Assembly: GCA_002350615.1 (NCBI GenBank)
Contig: DEFD01000021.1
Coordinates: 2,834 to 26,428 of the forward strand
Direction: 5' to 3'
Length of the DNA stretch: 23,595 nucleotides
Source of the DNA: Bacteroidales bacterium UBA2861
GTDB lineage: Bacteria > Bacteroidota > Bacteroidia > Bacteroidales > UBA932
Part shown: in pieces, positions 8,535 to 14,381 of the stretch
How the letters are laid out: the number at the start of each line of letters is the position of its first letter
Numbering within the stretch: position 1 is the stretch's first letter
Program-made: the position numbers and the translations under genes
Notes under the pieces: model-generated
Told to the model about the DNA's origin: nothing
The model's database searches: none
What the model saw: the letters and a program-made list of their open reading frames with translations, nothing else

Positions 8535-8565
8535 CAAATGTACTAAAAAAATTTTGTGCTTTCAA
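8535..8565 (-). promoter_or_regulatory. promoter of rhaT
   Basis: On the minus strand the -7 box is TACATTTG (8535-8542) and the -33 TTG is at 8563-8565, with 20 bases between. The predicted start is near 8531, giving a leader of about 17 bases. The elements interleave with those of the divergent tRNA-Gly promoter. Confidence 0.72.
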
Positions 8566-8583
8566 TTTTTCGGCTTATATTTG
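8551..8583 (+). promoter_or_regulatory. promoter of tRNA-Gly
   Basis: The -33 TTTTG ends at 8555 and the -7 box TATATTTG lies at 8576-8583, with 20 bases between. The predicted start is near 8587, about 8 bases ahead of the mature tRNA 5' end. Confidence 0.75.
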
Positions 8584-8594
8584 CAGTCCCAATC

Positions 8595-8667
8595 GCGGAA
8601 ATAGCTCAGTTGGTAGAGCGCAACCTTGCCAAGGTTGAGGTCGCGGGTCCGAATCCCGTTTTCCGCT
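8595..8667 (+). tRNA. tRNA-Gly (anticodon GCC)
   Basis: A full cloverleaf of 73 bases. The acceptor stem GCGGAAA pairs with TTTCCGC (8660-8666) and the discriminator base is T. The D stem is GCTC/GAGC. The anticodon stem CAACC/GGTTG encloses loop TTGCCAA, giving anticodon GCC at 8628-8630. The T stem is GCGGG/CCCGT with loop TCCGAAT. The 3' CCA is not encoded. The base at position 55 of the T loop is C instead of the usual T (pseudouridine in RNA). The gene has its own promoter and is directly followed by an inverted-repeat element. Confidence 0.96.
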
Positions 8668-8668
8668 C

Positions 8669-8795
8669 AAAGCATCGCAGCTCGGCACAAAGTGCCGGGC
8701 TGTTTTCGTTTCCGGCCCCGTTGGGAGCTTGCTCACATAAGGGGCAGGAAACAAAACAGCCAGGAACCCTTAGGTTCCGAAAGCTGCGATGTTTT
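8669..8795 (+). repeat. cloverleaf-like multi-hairpin element directly after tRNA-Gly
   Basis: Four nested helices can be read. P1 is 8669-8682 with 8782-8795: ten perfect pairs (CATCGCAGCT with AGCTGCGATG), then a G-T wobble and three A-T pairs at the base. P2 is CGGCAC/GTGCCG (8683-8697) with loop AAA. P3 is 8698-8719 with 8741-8761: 9, 6 and 4 pairs separated by one bulged C and a 2x2 internal loop. P4 is GGAACC/GGTTCC (8763-8778) with loop CTTA. Together they form a closed four-way junction with only 5 unpaired bases in the junction. The A tract and T tract at the foot of P1 resemble a bidirectional terminator with a very large, structured top. It starts 1 base after the tRNA discriminator, so it is probably transcribed with the tRNA. 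Function unknown. Confidence 0.7.
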
Positions 8796-8898
8796 GAAAG
8801 TCCCCACCCCAGGGATGTGCGAGGCGCCCCGCCGAGCAAATCCCGTAGCAGCCTGCGGCTGCGCCGCGGAATCCCGCCCCAACCTCTTCATTCCCCGC
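8796..8898. other. GC-rich gene-free spacer with short palindromes
   Basis: About 100 bases with no ORF I would support and no promoter. It holds the small hairpin GCAGCC-TGC-GGCTGC (8848-8862), directly preceded by GTAG (8845-8848). That layout resembles REP elements of other phyla, but there is only one copy. ATCCCG occurs at 8840-8845 and again at 8871-8876. A long frame running through it on the plus strand has no gene-like features. Confidence 0.5.
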
Positions 8899-8991
8899 AT
8901 ACCGTGCATACTGTCCGGAAAACAGGGACAGCAAGTACACTTTGACCGGGATACCGTGCATGCTGTCCGAGATTTAGGGACAGCATGCACG
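8899..8991. repeat. tandem pair of diverged hairpin repeats, 52-base period
   Basis: ATACCGTGCATACTGTCC (8899-8916) is repeated as ATACCGTGCATGCTGTCC (8951-8968), differing at one base. Each unit is followed by a 9-base loop and then GGACAG. In the second unit the two arms are a perfect 14-bp inverted repeat (8955-8968 with 8978-8991). In the first unit only the inner six pairs are perfect and the distal 3' arm is diverged. There is no T tract after either, so they are not ordinary terminators. They lie 46-138 bases upstream of the -7 box of the nitroreductase operon. Confidence 0.75.
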
Positions 8992-9036
8992 CTGAAGCGG
9001 CATCAAAGCACTTATCAGTATTTCGAAAATATACAT

Positions 9037-9044
9037 TATCTTTG
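9037..9044 (+). promoter_or_regulatory. -7 box of the nitroreductase/M48/sialidase operon
   Basis: TATCTTTG matches TAnnTTTG. The predicted start is near 9048, 13 bases before the ATG. I see no good -33 TTG at the expected distance, so the promoter may need an activator or be weak. Confidence 0.5.
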
Positions 9045-9060
9045 CTTCAATTATCACTAT

Positions 9061-9666
9061 ATGAAGCATCCATTACTAATCCTCCTGTTGGCACTGTCGG
9101 CAATCTTCGCCAGCTGCAACAACTCTCCAGAACAAACTGAAAACTCCACCCTGGCGACCATAATGAGCCGCAAAAGCGTGCGCTCATACACCGAACAGAA
9201 ACTCACCGATGCCCAGATAGAAACCCTGCTCAAGGCAGCGATGGCCGCACCCTCCGGCATCAATATCCAGCCATGGCGCTTCATCGTGGTCACCGACCAG
9301 AGCACCAAGGAAGCTCTGCAGTCCGACGGTCCGCAGAGGATGTATTCCCAGTGCGCAGCACTCTTCGTAATCTGCGGAGAAACCGATTTCATCAACCGCA
9401 ACGGCGACAAAGTGCCCAACGGCAACTGGACCGCCGACTGCGCCGCAGCCACGGAAAACCTTCTCCTCGCCGCCGAATCCATAGGCCTCGGAGCTGTATG
9501 GACGGCCTGCTATCCCTATGAAAGCCGCATGAACAAGGCCATAGAGGTCCTCGGCATCCCCGAAGGCGTCACCCCCTACTGCCTGGTACCTGTAGGATAT
9601 CCTGCAGGCGACGAACAGCCAAAAGACAAATGGAAACCCGAAAACATCCACTATAACCGCTGGTAA
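9061..9666 (+). CDS. nitroreductase-family lipoprotein
   Basis: A 201-residue protein. The signal peptide ends in lipobox FASC (Cys19). A nitroreductase domain follows from about residue 30, with the RKSVRSYTEQKLTDAQIETLLKAAMAAPSGINIQPWRFIVV stretch that binds FMN (Arg-x-Ser-x-Arg near the start, Pro-Ser-x-x-N-x-Q-P-W). It also has the ENLLLAAESIGLGAVW helix and VPVGYPAGDE near the end, a typical FMN-dependent oxidoreductase. Most family members are cytoplasmic; the lipobox places this one outside the inner membrane, where FMN and an electron donor must be supplied. The start at 9061 fits signal peptide and promoter; a longer open frame upstream runs through the tRNA and is not coding. It is the first gene of an operon of three lipoproteins. 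Substrate unknown. Confidence 0.88.
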   Translation: MKHPLLILLLALSAIFASCNNSPEQTENSTLATIMSRKSVRSYTEQKLTDAQIETLLKAAMAAPSGINIQPWRFIVVTDQSTKEALQSDGPQRMYSQCAALFVICGETDFINRNGDKVPNGNWTADCAAATENLLLAAESIGLGAVWTACYPYESRMNKAIEVLGIPEGVTPYCLVPVGYPAGDEQPKDKWKPENIHYNRW

Positions 9667-9679
9667 TAATCAAAAAGAT

Positions 9680-10459
9680 ATGAAAAAATTCTCTCTCATT
9701 TTCGCGATTGCACTCGCATTCACATCCTGCGCATCCCTCAATCAGGCACGCCTCATGCAGAGCGGAGCCAAGGTAATGCAGGCCCTCAGCATTTCGGACA
9801 ACGACATCAAAGGCTATGTCTCCCAGTCCGTCGCCCAGCTCGACGCCCAGAACCAGATCATCACCAGCGGCAACTATGTCAACCGCCTGAACAAGATCAC
9901 CAAGGGGCTTACCCAGGTGGACGGCACCCCGCTGACTTTCAAGGTATACAAGAACAACGAAATCAACGCATTCGCCTGCGCTGACGGCAATGTCCGCGTA
10001 TACACCGGCCTGCTGGACGTGATGACAGACGACGAAGCCCTCGGAGTAATCGGGCATGAAGTAGGCCACGTGGCCATGAAGCACACCCTCAACGCATACA
10101 AGGCAAGCCTCTTCTCATCCGCCGCGATGGACGTGCTCGCTTCTACCGGAAATGTGGCCGCATCGCTCACCGACAGCGTGTTCGGCCAGCTCGCAGAGCA
10201 GATGGTAAACGCCAAGTACTCCCGCAAGCAGGAGACCGAGGCCGACGACTTCGGCTACGACTTCCTGAAGGGCGCAGGGAAGAACCCCTATTATATGGCA
10301 CTCGCTTTCGAGAAACTGATGGACAAGAGCCAGAGCGGCACCTCCGCGCAGGTCACTTCCATCGCGAATCTCTTCTCGTCGCACCCCGACACCCAGTCGC
10401 GCATCGACCGTGTGAACAAGAAGGCCTCCGCCGAGGGATTCACCCGCCCGACGAAATAA
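9680..10459 (+). CDS. M48-family zinc metalloprotease lipoprotein
   Basis: A 259-residue lipoprotein (FTSC, Cys17). The zinc-binding HEVGH is at residues 126-130, followed by VAMKHTLNAY. The third ligand lies in KQETEADDFG, as Glu185 of the ExxxD pattern. The N-terminal segment VNRLNKITKGL...PLTFKVYKNNEINAFACADGNVRVYTGLLD is typical of periplasmic M48 proteases such as the BepA/LoiP group. The likely role is envelope protein quality control or turnover of misassembled outer-membrane proteins; the target is inferred, not seen. It starts 13 bases after the nitroreductase gene and ends 1 base before the sialidase gene, so the three are clearly co-transcribed. Confidence 0.93.
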   Translation: MKKFSLIFAIALAFTSCASLNQARLMQSGAKVMQALSISDNDIKGYVSQSVAQLDAQNQIITSGNYVNRLNKITKGLTQVDGTPLTFKVYKNNEINAFACADGNVRVYTGLLDVMTDDEALGVIGHEVGHVAMKHTLNAYKASLFSSAAMDVLASTGNVAASLTDSVFGQLAEQMVNAKYSRKQETEADDFGYDFLKGAGKNPYYMALAFEKLMDKSQSGTSAQVTSIANLFSSHPDTQSRIDRVNKKASAEGFTRPTK

Positions 10460-10460
10460 A

Positions 10461-11576
10461 ATGAAAACAATCTATACGCTTCTGGCCGCGCTTGCCTGCA
10501 TCTGCGGATGCGACAGGCCGGCCGAAGTGCTTTTCCGCAGCACGGTATTCGAAAAGGGCGAAGGCGGAATCAACACCTACAGGATTCCGACAACCGTAAA
10601 AAGCAAGGCGGGCACCATCCTGGCCTTCGCCGAAGCGAGGCACGACAGCGCCGGAGATTCGGGACACATCGACCTCGTGCTCAAGCGCTCCTCCGACGCC
10701 GGGAAAAGCTGGGGGCCGATGATCACCGTGTGGGGGGATGGTGAAAACGTTTGCGGCAATCCTTCCCCGGTCGTGCTCCCGGGCGGCAGGATCCTCCTTG
10801 TATGCACCTGGAACAAGGGCTCAGACAAAGAAATGGACATACACCACAGGAGGTCGGAGGATACCAGAAGGGTGTTCTGCCTGTACTCGGACGACGACGG
10901 ACTCAGCTGGAGCGCTCCGAAGGAGATCACCCCTCAGGTGAAAGATCCTGAATGGACCTGGTATGCGACCGGCCCGGGGCATGCCCTGCTGACGGAAAGC
11001 GGGCGCGTAGTGGTGCCCTGCAATCATGGAGTATGGGACGAGGGAGCGCGGAACACCTGCTCGCATCTTATCCTGAGCGACGACGGAGGAAGGTCCTGGC
11101 GCATAGGGGCCGTGCTGGAGAAGGGAAATGAATGCAGCGTAAGCGAATTCCGGAAGGACGAACTGCTTGTGAATATACGCGACTGGCGGCTGGACGGGAG
11201 CGAAAGGGAGCACTGCAGGCTCGGGGCGTTCGTGGAAGACGGGGGCGAAAGAGCGGCTCCGCAGGGATGCTGGACTATCTGGGCCCTTCCCGATCCAAAC
11301 TGCCAGGGGAGCCAGATTGCAAACAGGGACGGGCGCCTGTATTTCTCAAACCCGGAAGATGAATCGCAGCGCAGGAACCTTACAGTCCGGAAAGACATCT
11401 CCGGCACGGGCCAGACCTGGATTCCGTTCTGCACCATAACCGAAGGGCCGGCCGCCTACTCCGACCTGGTGATACTGCGGCAGCCGCTCGCGATGTTCAG
11501 ACAAATCACGGGCGTACTTTACGAGACCGGGGAGAAAAGCCCTTATGAAAGGATAGAATTCGCGGTGTTCCGCTAG
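10461..11576 (+). CDS. nanH: exo-alpha-sialidase, GH33 (lipoprotein)
   Basis: A 371-residue lipoprotein (lipobox ICGC, Cys17) that would release terminal sialic acids from glycans at the cell surface or in the periplasm. Evidence: the YRIP motif with first triad Arg41; Asp boxes SSDAGKSW (77-84), SDDDGLSW (143-150) and SDDGGRSW (206-213); the NECSVSEF stretch (223-230) with the expected acidic partner; Arg240 in NIR; and the nucleophile Tyr333 in AAYSDLV. It is shorter than Bacteroides NanH, which has an extra N-terminal carbohydrate-binding domain, so this is a bare six-bladed propeller. No sialic acid catabolic genes (nanA, nanE, transporter) are beside it. Its TAG stop shares a CTAG with the stop of the convergent gene, leaving no room for a terminator. 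Confidence 0.93.
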   Translation: MKTIYTLLAALACICGCDRPAEVLFRSTVFEKGEGGINTYRIPTTVKSKAGTILAFAEARHDSAGDSGHIDLVLKRSSDAGKSWGPMITVWGDGENVCGNPSPVVLPGGRILLVCTWNKGSDKEMDIHHRRSEDTRRVFCLYSDDDGLSWSAPKEITPQVKDPEWTWYATGPGHALLTESGRVVVPCNHGVWDEGARNTCSHLILSDDGGRSWRIGAVLEKGNECSVSEFRKDELLVNIRDWRLDGSEREHCRLGAFVEDGGERAAPQGCWTIWALPDPNCQGSQIANRDGRLYFSNPEDESQRRNLTVRKDISGTGQTWIPFCTITEGPAAYSDLVILRQPLAMFRQITGVLYETGEKSPYERIEFAVFR

Positions 11577-13099
11577 AAGATCAATCCGACGCCGGCGCTG
11601 AGAAGCAGCCGGTTTTTGTTTTGCCCTGCCATGATGCAGCCTGCAGAGCAGGAGGCGGTCAGTTTCATCCCCGACATTCGGCCGGAAAGCGGAGCGCTCA
11701 TCCCCATACCTGCGGCTCCGAATGCCGCATTGGAAGAAAGGATTTCCATGTCGTGAGGATACCATTCCTTTACCGGAATCCCGTCTTTCTGCATTCCGGT
11801 ATAATTGTATGCTCCGGCAAGATTCAGTTTATACCCTGCCTCCACGGATGCCTCCCAAAGCACTTTGCCGTTGCCGAACAGTCTCTGCAAGGATGCGGAG
11901 AAATCCAGATTACTGTATTCGAAAGATGCTTCCGGCAACATGTAGCGGTCGGTCTTCGACACCCATCCTGCCTTGCCGGACAGCTTCCAGATATATGGCA
12001 TGGCGTCCCGATGTCCGAAGTATCTGTCGCCGGAAAGCGATGCGCGGAGAGTTCCGTAGGTGCTGCCCAGAGCCGAGGTACGCACTTCCCATTCTCCGGT
12101 CGACTTGTTCCAGACAGATGTATACTCCGTAGCCTCCGCGTCGCGATAGAGGAATTCCGCCTTGAGCAAGGACGAATATCCCGCAAGCTGCACGGATGCG
12201 GATATCTCGTTCATCGCCACGGAGCCCATGTTGAAAGGCTGGGTAGCGCTTTCGCGGGTGGAGGTGCCGTGGTGGAGGAACGATACCTCGGCAAGCATCT
12301 CCAGATTCCCCAGGAAATGATACTGCAAGGCGCCCCCATAGCTGTCGCAATGATAATAGATTGTGGACAGTCCGCCCGACCCGACCATGTCGCGGACGTA
12401 ATTGCCCAAGCCACGCACCAGCATGACCTCCTGCATCTCCGATGTGTTGCTGAGCACGGGGACGCTGCGCTCGAACATGTCAGAATAAGTCCCGGAGATG
12501 CCGAGAGCGCTTTTCCCTATACGCCAGACCAGCGACGGGCGCAACTCTATACTGTATTTGAACGACTCGCTGCGAGGGTCCACCTGCTTGGCGGCAAGGC
12601 GGTCGGTATAACGCAGATGCAAGCCCGCTGCGAACCTGTCACCCAAAGGAAGGGCGGCCTTGAACTCCATATCGTAAACCTGCCGCTTCCAGTCGCTGAG
12701 ATTGGGATCTGCGACGGAGAAAATCTGGCGTTCGTCGTAAGGATCGAAGAGGACGGTGTTGAAACGCGTTCCCCGTTCGGTAATGTTGTCGTATCGGAAA
12801 TGACCCCAGAGCTGCATCTTGCCTATGGCAAGCGCGCCCCGGGTGTCGAAATCCAGGTCCGAGACCTTCTCCCCCGTCGGATAACGGTGGAAAGCGCCAT
12901 CCTCATACCCGAAACCGAAACCTACGGTATTGAAGGTCGCAAGCGGACGGAAAGCCAGTCCGGCCGCATTCTCGCTGCCGAACCAGAGGGTATGATCTTC
13001 GGAGTATTGCAGTGCTGCCGCAGAGCCGATGCCGTCCTGCGCCCCCGCCTTGACAGGCAGGAGCGACAGAAGCAGCAGGATGGGAAGTCTCGGATTCAT
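11573..13099 (-). CDS. outer-membrane beta-barrel protein, DUF6850-like
   Basis: A 508-residue protein. I set the start at 13099, where MNPRLPILLLLSLLPVKAGAQ forms a type I signal peptide. The frame is open further upstream, but only inside the preceding gene. The mature protein has many alternating amphipathic strands rich in Tyr and Gly and ends in GVGLIF, with the C-terminal Phe of an outer-membrane barrel. Its place next to a DUF4876 lipoprotein and a TonB receptor, together with its length, suggests DUF6850, a family I know mainly from such clusters. The assignment rests on context and general appearance, so it is moderate. Last gene of a four-gene operon, 11 bases after the DUF4876 gene. 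It may be a channel or an assembly partner of the receptor. Confidence 0.75.
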   Translation of the reverse strand: MNPRLPILLLLSLLPVKAGAQDGIGSAAALQYSEDHTLWFGSENAAGLAFRPLATFNTVGFGFGYEDGAFHRYPTGEKVSDLDFDTRGALAIGKMQLWGHFRYDNITERGTRFNTVLFDPYDERQIFSVADPNLSDWKRQVYDMEFKAALPLGDRFAAGLHLRYTDRLAAKQVDPRSESFKYSIELRPSLVWRIGKSALGISGTYSDMFERSVPVLSNTSEMQEVMLVRGLGNYVRDMVGSGGLSTIYYHCDSYGGALQYHFLGNLEMLAEVSFLHHGTSTRESATQPFNMGSVAMNEISASVQLAGYSSLLKAEFLYRDAEATEYTSVWNKSTGEWEVRTSALGSTYGTLRASLSGDRYFGHRDAMPYIWKLSGKAGWVSKTDRYMLPEASFEYSNLDFSASLQRLFGNGKVLWEASVEAGYKLNLAGAYNYTGMQKDGIPVKEWYPHDMEILSSNAAFGAAGMGMSAPLSGRMSGMKLTASCSAGCIMAGQNKNRLLLSAGVGLIF

Positions 13100-13110
13100 G
13101 TTGTCGTTCT

Positions 13111-14379
13111 CTACTGGGCGCTTGTCCAGGTGCTCCAGGAAGGACGTCCTACACCGTAGCGGCGGATCTGCTTGGCCTTGTTTTCGAGGGAAGCATCCTC
13201 GCAGGTAATGAAGTCCACGGTGGAATTGTTGGTATCCTGGAGAGTGAGTTTGCCGTTCTCGTTGGATTGAACCTTGCGGAGAACGCTCTTGCCGCAATAG
13301 TTGCCCTGGCTGAGCACGTATCCTGCGTCAAGATCCTCGGGCACCCACTTCTTGGTCTTCTCGTCCTTGATCAGGTCGACAGCATCGATCACGTCGCTCT
13401 TGAGAACTTCAAGTCCTACCGACGTGGGGATGTTCGAAGAACGGATGAAATCGGTGCCGCGCACGGGAGCATCCTGATGGAAGAGGATGAATCCGCGGCC
13501 GGTGACGGTGAGCCAGAAGTTGTTGGTAGGATTGGAGACGGGAGCGACGAGATTCATGTTGATGGCGTTGCAGTCGCTCTGGCCCTTCTCGCCGTAATGG
13601 TCGCAGTAGGTCTCGAATTCAGCGGTGCTGAGGTCGATGGAGTTGGATGCGACGGTGGTATGATCCATGGCATAGCCGGCGATAACGAAGGATTCACCGG
13701 GTTCGATGGGGTAGGTCTTTCCCTCACCGGGGATCTGCCACACGGTCATGCCCACGAACACATACTGGTCGTCGTTCTGGATGCCGAGATCGTAATCATA
13801 GGTCTTGCCGCCCACCTCGGTGCCGGCCTTGATGTACTTCCACTCGAAAGTGTTGGGGCTCAGGGTCATTGCGAGGCAGATGCCGTCGGCATATACGGTC
13901 TGATCGGAATTGTTGTAGACCTCTACGAACAGATCCTTCATGTAATTGGCGTTCTTGTCGTCCTTGCAGGAGTTGTAGTAAACTTCCTTCACAAGAAGGG
14001 CGGCAGCCTTCGTGGCGGCCACCTTCACGGTGCAATCCACGCCGTCGGCGCTGACCTCTACATCCTTGGCGGTGCCGATATAGTTATAGGCGTAGCCGGC
14101 ATAGGAGAACTGGGCCTGAACGGTGATGTTGTAGACGCCTGTAACCAGGGAGTCGACAGAAACGGTGTTGCCGTTGGATTTCTTTTCGCGCACGAATTCA
14201 GTGGAAGTGCTGGTAAAGGTCACGACATAGGAATCGGGAGCAGGTGCTCCGTCGAGACCGGACTCGTCGATGGTGATGTTGGAAGAGAGATACTTGATTC
14301 CCTCATCCTTCTTGCAGGAAGCGAAAGCCACCGCTGCGATGGCTGCTACTGCGAGCAATTTGATTGAATTTTTCATCAT
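13111..14379 (-). CDS. DUF4876 family lipoprotein
   Basis: A 422-residue lipoprotein (AFASC, Cys22; the start may be either of two adjacent ATG codons). After a short N-terminal Ig-like region comes ALLVKEVYYNSCKDD...YMKDLFVEVYNNSDQTVYADGICLA, a pattern recalling lamin-tail-like folds. It also has an EPGESFVIAGYAMDHT segment and a C-terminal RRYGVGRPSWSTWT. This matches DUF4876, a Bacteroidota lipoprotein family commonly next to a TonB-dependent receptor. It probably works on the outer membrane with the receptor encoded 2 bases upstream, perhaps in ligand capture, but no binding residues can be named. Function unproven. Confidence 0.82.
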   Translation of the reverse strand: MMKNSIKLLAVAAIAAVAFASCKKDEGIKYLSSNITIDESGLDGAPAPDSYVVTFTSTSTEFVREKKSNGNTVSVDSLVTGVYNITVQAQFSYAGYAYNYIGTAKDVEVSADGVDCTVKVAATKAAALLVKEVYYNSCKDDKNANYMKDLFVEVYNNSDQTVYADGICLAMTLSPNTFEWKYIKAGTEVGGKTYDYDLGIQNDDQYVFVGMTVWQIPGEGKTYPIEPGESFVIAGYAMDHTTVASNSIDLSTAEFETYCDHYGEKGQSDCNAINMNLVAPVSNPTNNFWLTVTGRGFILFHQDAPVRGTDFIRSSNIPTSVGLEVLKSDVIDAVDLIKDEKTKKWVPEDLDAGYVLSQGNYCGKSVLRKVQSNENGKLTLQDTNNSTVDFITCEDASLENKAKQIRRYGVGRPSWSTWTSAQ

Positions 14380-14381
14380 AA

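Noticed and set aside
8899..8991. Possible start of a CRISPR array
   Set aside because: Only two units, each palindromic over nearly its whole length, no proper spacer and no cas genes.
8626..9060. Long plus-strand frame from inside tRNA-Gly into the nitroreductase gene, which would give a larger fusion protein
   Set aside because: It begins in the tRNA and crosses the inverted-repeat block; the signal peptide and -7 box fix the true start at 9061.
8595..9060. tRNA-Gly as the attachment site of an integrated element
   Set aside because: No integrase and no second copy of the tRNA 3' end in the window; only the short AATCCCG recurs.
11621..13159. 512-residue plus-strand frame
   Set aside because: Antisense to the outer-membrane barrel gene, which has a signal peptide and terminal Phe; long open frames are expected opposite GC-rich genes.
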